64,000 nucleotides of DNA from Streptomyces sp. NK15101 (GCF_020400725.1 NZ_JAINVG010000017.1:48164-112163), one strand, 5' to 3'; shown: positions 42,757 to 51,519, numbered from the stretch's first letter. Notes: generated from the sequence alone by a model not told the origin. Translations and numbers: made by a program.

Positions 42757-44025
42757 TCAGGCGGCCAGGGCCGGCGCGGCCGAGGCCGCCGGCTCGACGT
42801 CGATGCGGATCTCCTCGCGCACCAGGCGCTCGCACAGCTCCACCGCGCTGTCGGTGTCGGCGGCCGTGGCGACGACGCTGCCGAGGCGGTCCCAGTTGTC
42901 GTTCAGGGGACGTACGGTGTCCCCCGGGCGGACGGAGACCTGGGCGGCCAGCACGTCCGGCCGGGCGCGGACCGCGTCCACCCCCGACACGGCGGTGACG
43001 GTTCCCGGCTCGCGCAGCACGGCCCGCATCACGGCGGCCCCCTTCGGGGCCGGCGCCTCGGCGAGCGGCTCGACGAGCCCGAGCGGCCAGGCGGCCCCGT
43101 AGGCGATCATGTCGACGCCGTACGCGGCCTCGACGAGCTCCACGATGTTGTCCCCGCCCAGCCGGTTGTGGGACTCGATGACGACCGGGCCGCGCGAGGA
43201 GAGCCGGATCTCGGTGTGGCTGGGACCGTCCGTGACGCCCATGGCGGTCAGGAACTCCTCGACCGCGCCGGTCAGCCGCTCCCGGTCGGCGTCGGACAGC
43301 CGGGCGGGCACGGCGTGCCCGAGCTCGACGAAGTGCTCCTCAGCGGTCAGCTTCTCGGTGACGGCGACGACGACGTGGCGGCCGGCGAAGCTCAGGGCCT
43401 CGACGCTGAACTCGGGTCCGTCGATGTAGGACTCCATCAGGAAGCCGTCGACGGTGAACATGGTAGAACCGCGGTCGGTCCGGCCGCCGTCCAGCTCCCG
43501 GACGCGCGCCCACACCCGGTCCAGGTCGTCCGGGCCCTCGGCGCGCAGCAGACCGAACCCGGCGGTGGTGGACACCGGCTTGAGGATGAACGGGTAGCCG
43601 GCCCGCTCGCCGAAGGCGTCGAGCGACTCCCGGCCCTCCACCAGGGCGGCGTGGGGCACCGGCAGGCCCCGCTCGGCGAGGTGGCGGCGCATCAGCCACT
43701 TGTCGCGCATGCGGCGGCTCACCTCGTAGCGGTGGCCGTCGGTCAGCCCGAACAGGTCGCCCAGCCGGCTCGCCGGGTTCAGGCCGGGTTCGGTGAGCGA
43801 GACCACGGCGTCCACGCCGTAGACCGCGCGGGCCGCCTCGGCGAACGGCCGCACGACGTCCCAGTCGGTGTAGTCGACGACGAGCAGCACGTCGGCGGCG
43901 TGCGTCTGGTACTCGGTGACCTTGTCGGGGTGCTGGATCAGGACGATCTTGACGCCGAGCGCGGTGAAGCGCTCCACGTGGGCGTCGACGCCGCCGATCA
44001 GCAGGACGGTCTTGGCGTTGTTCAC
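42757..44025 (-). CDS. ATP-grasp ligase B (L-amino-acid ligase type)
   Basis: A 422-residue ATP-grasp enzyme of the BacD-like family. FILKPVSTTAGFGLL is the ATP-binding region, MESYIDGPEFSVEAL is typical of L-amino-acid ligases, and HTEIRLSSRGPVVIESHNRLGGDNI holds the metal-binding E and N and the Arg. It probably forms a dipeptide or amide bond with ADP release. The start is GTG 44025, overlapping ligase C by 4 bp (GTGA). It is clearly paralogous to ligase C; consecutive ligases suggest stepwise assembly of a small peptide without carrier proteins. Confidence 0.9.
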   Translation of the reverse strand: MNNAKTVLLIGGVDAHVERFTALGVKIVLIQHPDKVTEYQTHAADVLLVVDYTDWDVVRPFAEAARAVYGVDAVVSLTEPGLNPASRLGDLFGLTDGHRYEVSRRMRDKWLMRRHLAERGLPVPHAALVEGRESLDAFGERAGYPFILKPVSTTAGFGLLRAEGPDDLDRVWARVRELDGGRTDRGSTMFTVDGFLMESYIDGPEFSVEALSFAGRHVVVAVTEKLTAEEHFVELGHAVPARLSDADRERLTGAVEEFLTAMGVTDGPSHTEIRLSSRGPVVIESHNRLGGDNIVELVEAAYGVDMIAYGAAWPLGLVEPLAEAPAPKGAAVMRAVLREPGTVTAVSGVDAVRARPDVLAAQVSVRPGDTVRPLNDNWDRLGSVVATAADTDSAVELCERLVREEIRIDVEPAASAAPALAA

Positions 44026-45272
44026 GAGAGGGATCCCTTCGGGGCGGCGAGCACGGCCTCGCGGACGTCCGCGCGCAGCAGCCCGCGGACGCGGGCGATG
44101 CGCTCGGCGGCCTCGGCGGGGGACTCGGCGTCGACGACGGCGTAGCCGTGGCGGGTGAACGAGCTGGTGGTGGGCGGCAGTTCGTCCCCGGGGGAGAAGG
44201 GGAGGTGCACCGCCTGGACGTAGGGCAGCGCGGCGACGGCGTCGAGGCCCTCCAGGGCCTCCAGCCGGCCGGCGGGGAAGAAGAAGAAGCCGACGGACGC
44301 GGTGTGCCGGGGGGTGGGCGGCTCGACCGGCTCCCCGGCGAGGGTGCGGAAGATCGCCGCCTCGATGTCGTAGTCGGAGGCCGTCTCGATGAGCAGCGGG
44401 ATCCGGTCCCCGCCCAGCCGGGTCTGGGACTCGACGATCCGAGGGCCGCGCGGCGTGAGGATGACCTCGGTGTGCGCGGGACCGAAGCGGTAGCCGGCCA
44501 GGTCGAGCAGCCCGATCACGACCGCGTGGATCGCGGTCCGCTCGTCCTGCCCGAGCGGGGCCGGGTGGACGTGCGAGGTCTCGACGAAGAAGGGGGCGCC
44601 CGTGGTGTGCTTGGCCGTGATGCCGATGACGTGGTGCACGCCGTCGGCGGAGAGGGTCTCCACGCTGAACTCGGGTCCCTGGAGGTACTCCTCGACCAGG
44701 TACGGGCCGGCGAGACCGCCCTCCGTGACGCGCCGCGTCCACTCCTCCAGGTCCGCCGCGTCGCGGATCAGGGCGACACCTCGGCTTCCGGAGGCCCGGG
44801 CGGGCTTGACGACGACGGGCAGCGGCAGCCGGTCCGTGGCGGCCGCGACCTCCTCGACCGTGTCGGCGGACTCGGCGCGGACGACGGAGAGGCCGTGCCC
44901 GGCGAGGAGCGCGCGCATCGCGGCCTTGTCGTTGAGGACGGTGACGGCGGAGGCGGGGTTCGGGGAGACGCCGAGCGCCTCGGCCTCGGCGACGGTCGGG
45001 GGCATCGACTCCTCGGCGCCCAGGTGGAGGACGGTGCCGATGCCGTGCGCGCGCACCGTCTCGGCGATGAGCGCGCGCAGACCGGCCTCGTCGGAGAAGT
45101 CGGTCAGCAGCAGTTCCCGGGCGTGCTCGGCGACCTCGTCGAGGTACTCCTGCTCGCGCAGCGCCGGGTCCCAGATCGCCCAGACCTCGAAGCCCGCCTC
45201 GACGGCCTTGCGGACGAACTGGCTGTAGGGCATCACCATCAGCAGCCGCCTGGGTGCGCCGGTGGGGATCAT
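44022..45272 (-). CDS. ATP-grasp ligase C (L-amino-acid ligase type)
   Basis: A 416-residue paralogue of ligase B. The motifs are VVVKPARASGSRGVALI, VEEYLQGPEFSVETL and HTEVILTPRGPRIVESQTRLGGDRI. In the last motif Thr stands where ligase B has Asn, so one metal contact differs. A C-terminal SVGFFFFPAGRLEALEGLD domain follows. ATG 45272 is preferred because GGAG lies six bases upstream; ATG 45284 has none. It is first in the five-gene coupled run down to 39811. I see no copy of the shared promoter element in the 208 bp upstream, so it may depend on transcription from the GNAT gene. Confidence 0.9.
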   Translation of the reverse strand: MIPTGAPRRLLMVMPYSQFVRKAVEAGFEVWAIWDPALREQEYLDEVAEHARELLLTDFSDEAGLRALIAETVRAHGIGTVLHLGAEESMPPTVAEAEALGVSPNPASAVTVLNDKAAMRALLAGHGLSVVRAESADTVEEVAAATDRLPLPVVVKPARASGSRGVALIRDAADLEEWTRRVTEGGLAGPYLVEEYLQGPEFSVETLSADGVHHVIGITAKHTTGAPFFVETSHVHPAPLGQDERTAIHAVVIGLLDLAGYRFGPAHTEVILTPRGPRIVESQTRLGGDRIPLLIETASDYDIEAAIFRTLAGEPVEPPTPRHTASVGFFFFPAGRLEALEGLDAVAALPYVQAVHLPFSPGDELPPTTSSFTRHGYAVVDAESPAEAAERIARVRGLLRADVREAVLAAPKGSLS

Positions 45273-45480
45273 GAAGGGCTCCATTCTGGTACCGACCGGT
45301 CTGAACGGGCGGGTGAAAGGTCCGCGCACGAAGGCGACTTCACGAAGAAGGGCCGACGGGGCGCCGACCGCTTCCGGCACGGGGGCGGGTCGGTATCGTT
45401 GCGTCAGATGTCGGGGGCGGGACTCGGTCGGGAGTGCTGCCCGTGTCCGGTCGGCGTCCACGGGAGCGGGCGCCGGTCGG

Positions 45481-46401
45481 TCAGTCCGTGCCGGCTCTGC
45501 GGAAGCGGGTGACGACACGTGCGCCCTGAATGCGGAGCACGTGTCCGAGCGCCTCGTGGTCGTCCAGGTCGCCCGAGTCCAGGGTGACCAGGGCCCGGGT
45601 GGCGCCCAGACCGCGCAGTTCGGCGAGGACGGCGGTGAGCAGGGCGAGGCCGATGCCGAGACCGCGGAAGGCGGGTGCGACACCGAGATCCAGGACGCGG
45701 CCCTCTCCGGCGGCGGTCCGGGCCAGTGCGTAGCCGACCGGGCGGCCGGACACCTCGAGCAGCAGCGTCACGCCGCCGGAATCGCGCAGTCGCCGCAGGC
45801 CCGCGCGGAAAGAGGCCGGATCCTCGGCCTTGGGACCCTTGGACAGGCTGCGCAGGTGCAGGGCGTGCAGGGTGCCCTCGTCCTCCGCGCCGGCCTGCCG
45901 GACGACTCCGCCGTCGGGAAGCAAGGGCGGCAGCAAAGGGACCGTCAGATCGATGTCGTACCGCCCCAGGGCGGCACTGCGGACGAACCCCGCCTCCTTC
46001 AGGACGGACGGGATCACCGAGTCGCCGTGCAGCACGCCGCCGACGGTGACGGCGTACGGCTTGCCGCGCTCGACGGAGAGCTCGTCGGCGCGGTCGAGCA
46101 TCAGGCACAGCAGGGTGCGTGCCGCGCTCTCGCCGTGCCGACCCGGAAGGGAGGTCAGCGCGGCGTCGAGGACGTCTCCGCAGGGAGTCATCGCCGCCCA
46201 GGCGAGCACCTCGTCGCCGGGGCCGGTCAGGCACCAGCTGTTCTCTGCGCAAGCGGGACGGCTGGTCTCCAGAAGGACGTCCTCCCGGGTGCAGGTGGCC
46301 ACTCCCGTGATGTTCTCCTCGTAGGAGCGCACCAGCCGGACCAGGCTGTCCAGCGGGAGGTCGGCCGGCCGCCGGATGGCGAGCTGTCCGTGCGGGGTCA
46401 T
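45481..46401 (-). CDS. Double-GNAT acetyltransferase
   Basis: A 306-residue protein with two GNAT-like halves. The C-terminal half has LDLGVAPAFRGLGIGLALLTAVL, the acetyl-CoA pyrophosphate loop RGLGIG, and a following ALVTLDSGDLDDHEAL segment. The N-terminal half is more degenerate. This is like mycothiol synthase or FR47-type proteins. It may acetylate the amine of a product or precursor for self-protection, or supply an acyl-amine intermediate. ATG 46401 follows AAAGGGGGG. It reads toward the ATP-grasp operon, separated by a 208-bp gap in which I see no terminator hairpin. Confidence 0.82.
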   Translation of the reverse strand: MTPHGQLAIRRPADLPLDSLVRLVRSYEENITGVATCTREDVLLETSRPACAENSWCLTGPGDEVLAWAAMTPCGDVLDAALTSLPGRHGESAARTLLCLMLDRADELSVERGKPYAVTVGGVLHGDSVIPSVLKEAGFVRSAALGRYDIDLTVPLLPPLLPDGGVVRQAGAEDEGTLHALHLRSLSKGPKAEDPASFRAGLRRLRDSGGVTLLLEVSGRPVGYALARTAAGEGRVLDLGVAPAFRGLGIGLALLTAVLAELRGLGATRALVTLDSGDLDDHEALGHVLRIQGARVVTRFRRAGTD

Positions 46402-46746
46402 GTCTCGTGCCCCCCTTTCCTGGGGGAGTCGGGTCCGGCGGTCGGGCCGGAGCGGTTCTCGTGTCGACGCCGGGTCGGCGGCGTCGGCCGTGGCCGAGTT
46501 CAGACGAGCGCGGGCGGGACATCCCCGCGGAGCGCCGGAAGCAGAAATCCGGAATCCAGAGCGACCGCGGAAGGGAATGCGCCGAAACGGAATTCTCTTC
46601 TCTCCACGGCGCTCCTCCTCTCTCACCGGCCGTCTGGATTCCGGCGCCGGTACGGGGGTGTCCCGACGTAGTCCTGGATGCTACTGGCCGTCCGTCCGGC
46701 GTCGTTCTCCGAGAATGCGCAGTGGATTCGACCGGGTCGGAAGAGA

Positions 46747-46788
46747 GCACGGACCGAGATGCGCGACGGCTTCGGTGCAAGAGACGCT
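46747..46788 (+). promoter_or_regulatory. Shared composite promoter element, site 15
   Basis: Plus strand: box GCACGGACCGAGATGC (46747-46762), 20 bp, GACGCT (46783-46788). It drives the 46835-51447 operon; predicted leader about 40 nt. It lies in a 433-bp divergent gap (46402-46834) with no gene of its own. Confidence 0.75.
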
Positions 46789-46834
46789 GACCCCCGCGCC
46801 CGACGTACACGGGCAGGTGCAAGGGGGTACGCAC

Positions 46835-48106
46835 ATGCGCAGCGGCGTCACCGGGACAGGACTGGAGTCGGCGTTCCCGGACGGTTCCACGGACTGGCCG
46901 GAACCCCTTCCGAGATCGTTTCCCGTGGCGGCGGACGCTCTTGTTTCCGGGATTTTCGACGTGCTCCGGCGACACCGGCAGGAATTGCATTCCGTACTCA
47001 CCCGAGTCGCCACCGCGCAGGCCGCCACCGACGAACAGTTCCGTTCCCTGCGCGCCCTCTCCGGAGCCCCCTGGGAACTGCTGCGGAACGTCCCGCGACG
47101 GCTCGGTCGGCTCGCGACCTTCCTGCCGTCCAACAATCTGCTGTACTCCTACATCCTGTTCGGTGTGATCCCGTCGCTCTACAGCGACGAGGTCCGCATC
47201 CGGCCGTCGGCCCGTGTCGCGCCCGCCGCCATGGCCGTGCACGAGATCCTCGGGCCGCACCTGCGCGACCTGGGCGGCGGACGGATCATCATGGCTCCCG
47301 TCTCGCAGCGTGATTTCCTCGCCGACTGCGTCCGTTCCGACGCCGTCGTCTTCACCGGCCGGCCGGACAACGGCGAAGCGGTCGCCGCCCGCCTGCCCGG
47401 CGACACCCTGCTGCTCACCTTCGGGTCCGGGCCCAACCCGGTGGTTGTCGGCCCCGAGGCCGACCCCGACGCCGTCTGCCGCGCCGTGCTCGACGCCCGG
47501 CTGTACAACTCGGGCCAGGACTGCCTGTGCACCGACATCGTCTTCGTCCACCGCTCGCTCGTCCGCGAGATCGTGCCCCGGCTCGCCGACGCGCTCGCCG
47601 AGGTCCGCGTCGGCGACCGCCGCGACCCCGCCACCCGGGTCGCGCCGCTCGTCTATCCCGACGCGGTGGAGGACGCGGCCGGATTCCTCTCGGCGCACCG
47701 CGAGTTCACGGTCCACGGCGGCCGGGTGGACGCGGCGCGACGCGTCGTCGAGCCCACGTTGCTCCACCTGCCGTGGCAGGACGCCTTCCACCCCCCGGAG
47801 TTCTTCTCCCCTGTCGTCCTCACCATGGAGTACGACGACCCCCGGCAGGTCGTCCGCTGGCTGCACTCCGCCGAGGAGACCGCCCGTGGCATGTACGTCT
47901 CGGTCTTCGGCGAGTCGGCCCTCGTCGGTACGACGCGCATCGCGACCAGCGTGGTCTGCGAGGAGCGCATCACGTTCGACGTGGAGGACGGCAACCGGCC
48001 GTTCGGCGGCTACGGGCCACGGGCGGGCAGCGTGCGCCGCGGCGGTACCGTCGCCGGTCGCCCCCTGCTGCTGTCCGCCGAGGCCGGCGTGCGGGCACGG
48101 CCGTGA
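46835..48106 (+). CDS. Aldehyde-dehydrogenase-like protein (acyl-CoA reductase type)
   Basis: A 423-residue protein with the aldehyde dehydrogenase fold. NSGQDCLCTD places Cys230 at the catalytic thiol; Cys232 is next to it. PPEFFSPVVLTMEY, CEERITFDVEDGNRPFGGYGP and the C-terminal oligomerisation strand fit. The usual general-base motif ELGG is replaced by TFGSGPNPVVV (195-205), so Glu is missing. CoA-acylating reductases also lack it, so NAD(P)H-driven conversion between an acyl thioester or acyl phosphate and an aldehyde is more likely than hydrolysis. ATG 46835 follows AAGGGGG. It is the first gene of an operon with a ThDP enzyme and an AMP-ligase. Confidence 0.82.
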   Translation: MRSGVTGTGLESAFPDGSTDWPEPLPRSFPVAADALVSGIFDVLRRHRQELHSVLTRVATAQAATDEQFRSLRALSGAPWELLRNVPRRLGRLATFLPSNNLLYSYILFGVIPSLYSDEVRIRPSARVAPAAMAVHEILGPHLRDLGGGRIIMAPVSQRDFLADCVRSDAVVFTGRPDNGEAVAARLPGDTLLLTFGSGPNPVVVGPEADPDAVCRAVLDARLYNSGQDCLCTDIVFVHRSLVREIVPRLADALAEVRVGDRRDPATRVAPLVYPDAVEDAAGFLSAHREFTVHGGRVDAARRVVEPTLLHLPWQDAFHPPEFFSPVVLTMEYDDPRQVVRWLHSAEETARGMYVSVFGESALVGTTRIATSVVCEERITFDVEDGNRPFGGYGPRAGSVRRGGTVAGRPLLLSAEAGVRARP

Positions 48107-48200
48107 AGGCCGTCCCCGGCCCGGTCACCTCTCGCCACAGCGCCGTCCCGCGCGCATCCGCCCCTTCCCGTTCCCACGATCCCGTCGAGGAGCATCAGTC

Positions 48201-49910
48201 GTGAGCGTGACCATCGAGAACCATCCCTGGCGCGTCGCCGCCGGGACCCTTGCGGACGCCGGATGCGACGTCGTCATCGGGCTGCCCTCCGACGAGCCCG
48301 GTCTGATGGACGCCGCGGAGGCCGTGCCCGGCCTGCGCGTCATCGGCGTGCGGGACCAGCGGGCGGGAGCCTGCGCGGCGATCGGGCACGCCGCCGTCTC
48401 CGGGCGGCCCGCCGTCCTCGCCGTCAACTCCGGACCGAGCTTCGCCAACGCCCTCACCGGCCTCCTGGAGGCGTCCTCGCTGGGCGCCCCGGTCGTGGTC
48501 GTCACCACCCGCGTCCCCGCCCTCGGCATCGGCCGGGGCGGTTTTCAGCACACCGACCAGGCGGCCATGGCCGCGCCGCTGACCAAGTGGAGCTTCCTCG
48601 TGGAGGACCCGCGCCAGCTGATCTGGGCGCTGCGCCGTGCCGTCCACCTCGCGGTCAACGGCGCTCCCGGCGTGGTGCTGGTGGAGATCGCCGACGAGGT
48701 GCTGCGGGCCCCCGCCCCCGAGCCGCGGCCCGCCCCGCCGGTGCGGCGGCTGAGGTTCGCCGCCGACGCCAAGGAGGTGCGCCGGGCCGCCGCACTGCTC
48801 GCGGCGGCCCGGCTGCCGGTGGTCGTCGCGGGCGGCGGCTGCAAGCCCGCGGGCGCCGGGCCCGCGGTACGGCGCCTGGCGGAGCTGCTGGCCGCCCCCG
48901 TCTTCACCACCGCCGCCGGCCGGGGCGTCCTCGACGAGGAGCACCCGCTGGCCTGCGGCCTGGTCGGCCTCTACACCACGCCTCCGGCGGACCGCCTGCT
49001 CGCCGACGCCGACGTGGTGCTCGTGCTCGGCTCCCGCCTGGAGGAGACCGCCCGCATGGGATGGGAGAGCCTGGAGGACAAGACCCTCGTGCACGTCGAC
49101 GTCGACCCGGCCGTCTTCCTCACCGTCCTGGAACCCGAAGTCGCGCTGCTCGGCGACGCCGCCGTGGTGGCCGGCCAGCTCGCCGACGCCCTGGAGGCCG
49201 GCCCTCCGGCGAAGACCGCGGCCACCGCGATCCGCCGGGCCGCCGTCACCGCCGTACGCGAGGAAACGCGTGCCTGCCACACCACCGCCGTGACGGACGG
49301 CCCGGAGCTGACCGTGTCCGAGGCGCTGCGGCTGCTCCAGGAATCGGTGACCCGTGACGCCACCCTCGTCCAGGAGAACGGGCTGCACGACATGTGGGGC
49401 TACCACCACCCCGTGGTGTCCGTCGGCGACCGGGCCCGGGTGATCACCCCCGGCGAGCAGACCATGGTGGGCTTCGGCCTCCCGGCGGCTGTGGGCGCCG
49501 GGCTCGCCGACCGGTCCCGGCGCACCGTCCTCGTCTGCGGCGACGGCGCGTTCGAGATGGGTCTTGCCGCACTGCCTACCGCCGCCGAGCTCGGCCTCGG
49601 CCTGACCGTCCTGGTCCTGGACAACCGGGGCTACGGCTGGCCCCGCTTCGTACGCGCCGGGGAACAGGCGCCCGACACCCTCACCCGCTTCACCACGCCC
49701 TCGCACACCGACGCGGCCGTCCGCGCGCTCGGCGGTCACACCGTGCGGTGCACCACCGCCGCCGAACTCGCCGCAGCCCTCGACGAGGCGGCCAAGGCCC
49801 ATGCCGAGGGCCGCACCACCGTCATCACGGTGCCGGTCCGCGACACCGACGTCCCCGTGGGCGTGCGCCGCGTCTTCGACACCGCCCCGCACGCCGAGGC
49901 CGCCGCATGA
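48201..49910 (+). CDS. ThDP-dependent acetolactate-synthase-family enzyme
   Basis: A 569-residue three-domain ThDP enzyme. The pyrimidine-binding domain is N-terminal, a central NAD/FAD-like domain runs from about 185 to 330, and the C-terminal pyrophosphate domain has VLVCGDGAFEMG followed by LVLDNRGYG, the GDG...N motif. The glutamate that normally activates ThDP (as in HEQ of the family) is replaced by Asp52 in VRDQRAGA. Such a change alters but need not abolish activity. It may decarboxylate a 2-oxo acid or join two carbonyl compounds. GTG 48201 follows GAGGAG. Its stop overlaps the AMP-ligase start (ATGA). Confidence 0.88.
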   Translation: MSVTIENHPWRVAAGTLADAGCDVVIGLPSDEPGLMDAAEAVPGLRVIGVRDQRAGACAAIGHAAVSGRPAVLAVNSGPSFANALTGLLEASSLGAPVVVVTTRVPALGIGRGGFQHTDQAAMAAPLTKWSFLVEDPRQLIWALRRAVHLAVNGAPGVVLVEIADEVLRAPAPEPRPAPPVRRLRFAADAKEVRRAAALLAAARLPVVVAGGGCKPAGAGPAVRRLAELLAAPVFTTAAGRGVLDEEHPLACGLVGLYTTPPADRLLADADVVLVLGSRLEETARMGWESLEDKTLVHVDVDPAVFLTVLEPEVALLGDAAVVAGQLADALEAGPPAKTAATAIRRAAVTAVREETRACHTTAVTDGPELTVSEALRLLQESVTRDATLVQENGLHDMWGYHHPVVSVGDRARVITPGEQTMVGFGLPAAVGAGLADRSRRTVLVCGDGAFEMGLAALPTAAELGLGLTVLVLDNRGYGWPRFVRAGEQAPDTLTRFTTPSHTDAAVRALGGHTVRCTTAAELAAALDEAAKAHAEGRTTVITVPVRDTDVPVGVRRVFDTAPHAEAAA

Positions 49911-51256
49911 GCCCCCGACAGCCGCTGCTGACGGTCGACGGCGAACACGTCCCGCCCGGCCGGCTGGCCCGACTCGTCACCCGCACCACCGGGGAACTCG
50001 CCGCGGCGGGCGCCGGACCCGGACGCGCCGCGGCCCTCGCCTCCGACCACCCGCTGACCGCCGTCGTCACCGCGCTCGCCGCCGAGGCCGTCGACGCGCC
50101 CCTGCTGCTCGACGGTGCGGCCCCCGCACGCCACATCGCCCCGGCAGCCGTCGTCCACTCCACCGGTTCCGGAGAGCCCGTCGTCGTCGCGGCCGCGCAC
50201 CCGCTCAGCGTCCCCGAGGAGACCGCCGCCGTCTTCTGGACCTCGGGCAGCTCCGGCGACCCCAAGGCCGTCGCCGTCTCCGCTGCCGCCCTCGCCCACC
50301 AGGCCCGCGCCACCGCCGCCCGTATGCGGGTCACGGCCGACGACCGGCTGCTGCTCCCGCTGCCGCTGCGCCACGCCTACGGCTACAGCGTGCTGCGGGT
50401 GTGGCGGGCGACCGGCGCCCACCTGTACGCCGAGTCGGGCTTCCACCTGCGCGGTGTCCTGGCCCGGCTCGCGACAGGGGGCATCACCTCCCTCGACGGC
50501 GTGCCCAGCATGTACCGGATGCTCACCGCCGAGGCCGTCAAGGACCCCGCCACCGCCCTGCTGCTCGCCGGCCTGCGGATCCGCGGCTGCGGCGGCGACG
50601 TCCTCACCCCCGCCCTGTACGACGACTTCCTCGCGGCCACCGGCACACCCCTGCACGACGGCTACGGACTCAGCGAGGCAGGACCCAACGTCGCTCTCAA
50701 CGCCCCCGACGACCTGCGCCGCGGCACCGTCGGGCGCCTCCTGGACGGCGTACGGGCCCGTCTGGCCGGGCCGGGCCGCGAGATCCAGATCGCGAGCCCG
50801 AGCCTGATGCTCGGCTACCTCGACCCGGTCACCGGCGGCCTCGACCGCACGGCGTTCACCGCCGATGGCTGGCTGTGCACCGGTGACACCGGCGCGGTCA
50901 CCGCGGACGGCTGGCTCACCGTCGGCGGCCGGGTCAAGGAGGTCCTCGTCGTCCACGGCGAGACCGTCGCCCCCACGGTCGTGGAAGACGCCGTACGGGC
51001 CGCGGACGGAGTCGTGGACGCCGCGGTCGTCGGCGTCCGCCGCGGCGACCGCGGCGACACCGTCTGGGCCTTCGTGGAGAGCTCCGACGACGACCGGACC
51101 GCCGTGGCCGGCCGCGTCGCCGAGGCATGCCGACGCCTTCCCCCGCACGCCCGCCCCCGTACCGTCCACGTCCTCGCCGCCCTCCCCCGTACGGGGAGCG
51201 GCAAGTGCGACCGGGTCCGTCTCCGGGCCTGGGCCTCCGATTCGGCGGCGGCATGA
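49907..51256 (+). CDS. AMP-forming acyl ligase (ANL family)
   Basis: A 449-residue ligase, shorter than usual because the N-terminal region is compact. FWTSGSSGDPKAVAVS is the ATP loop, DGYGLSEAGPN the A5 motif, WLCTGDTGAVTADGW the A7 motif, GRVKEVLVVHGETVAPTVVE the hinge, and PRTGSGKCDRVRL holds the catalytic lysine. No carrier domain is attached. It should activate an organic acid as its adenylate and transfer it to CoA or a carrier, perhaps feeding the upstream aldehyde-dehydrogenase-like reductase. ATGA overlaps at both ends show tight coupling. Confidence 0.88.
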   Translation: MSPRQPLLTVDGEHVPPGRLARLVTRTTGELAAAGAGPGRAAALASDHPLTAVVTALAAEAVDAPLLLDGAAPARHIAPAAVVHSTGSGEPVVVAAAHPLSVPEETAAVFWTSGSSGDPKAVAVSAAALAHQARATAARMRVTADDRLLLPLPLRHAYGYSVLRVWRATGAHLYAESGFHLRGVLARLATGGITSLDGVPSMYRMLTAEAVKDPATALLLAGLRIRGCGGDVLTPALYDDFLAATGTPLHDGYGLSEAGPNVALNAPDDLRRGTVGRLLDGVRARLAGPGREIQIASPSLMLGYLDPVTGGLDRTAFTADGWLCTGDTGAVTADGWLTVGGRVKEVLVVHGETVAPTVVEDAVRAADGVVDAAVVGVRRGDRGDTVWAFVESSDDDRTAVAGRVAEACRRLPPHARPRTVHVLAALPRTGSGKCDRVRLRAWASDSAAA

Positions 51257-51447
51257 CGACACGTAGGCGATCGGGCACGCCTGCCGTGCCGACGGCCGTC
51301 CCCGGGGCCTGGATGGCCCTGGCCGCGCCCGCCGTACTCGCGGCGCCCGCCGCCGTGGTCGTGTCGGCGGCGTGGGTCGCGGCGGCCTCGCCCGCCGGAC
51401 CGCCCGCGCTCGCCGCGAACGCCCTCACGGGCGACTCTGCCGGGTGA
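51253..51447 (+). CDS. Small hydrophobic protein, translationally coupled
   Basis: A 64-residue frame starting at ATG 51253, overlapping the ligase stop by 4 bp. After a basic start (TTRRRSGT) there is one long hydrophobic stretch of about 30 residues rich in Ala and Val, enough for one membrane helix, then an Ala/Gly tail. No family is recognised. The coupling and a hairpin after the stop suggest it is real, but high-GC DNA gives chance frames of this length. It could be a membrane anchor or an immunity peptide. Confidence 0.5.
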   Translation: MTTRRRSGTPAVPTAVPGAWMALAAPAVLAAPAAVVVSAAWVAAASPAGPPALAANALTGDSAG

Positions 51448-51486
51448 GCCCCGCCACGGGCCGACGGACGGCGTCCTTCGACCGAC

Positions 51487-51519
51487 CGCCCACCGGGTGA
51501 CGACGTCACCCGGTGGGCG
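51487..51519. terminator. Hairpin between convergent operons
   Basis: A perfect 14-bp stem CGCCCACCGGGTGA / TCACCCGGTGGGCG with loop CGACG. A second stem (CCCCTCAGGGGG with CCCCCTGAGGGG, 51537-51566) overlaps the end of the minus-strand gene. Together they close the two converging operons. Confidence 0.75.

Noticed and set aside
39811..45272. A D-cycloserine-type pathway (CysE, CysK and ATP-grasp)
   Set aside because: No arginase-like, heme-type hydroxyarginine enzyme or ureidoserine racemase of the Dcs type is present, and there are three ligases instead of one.
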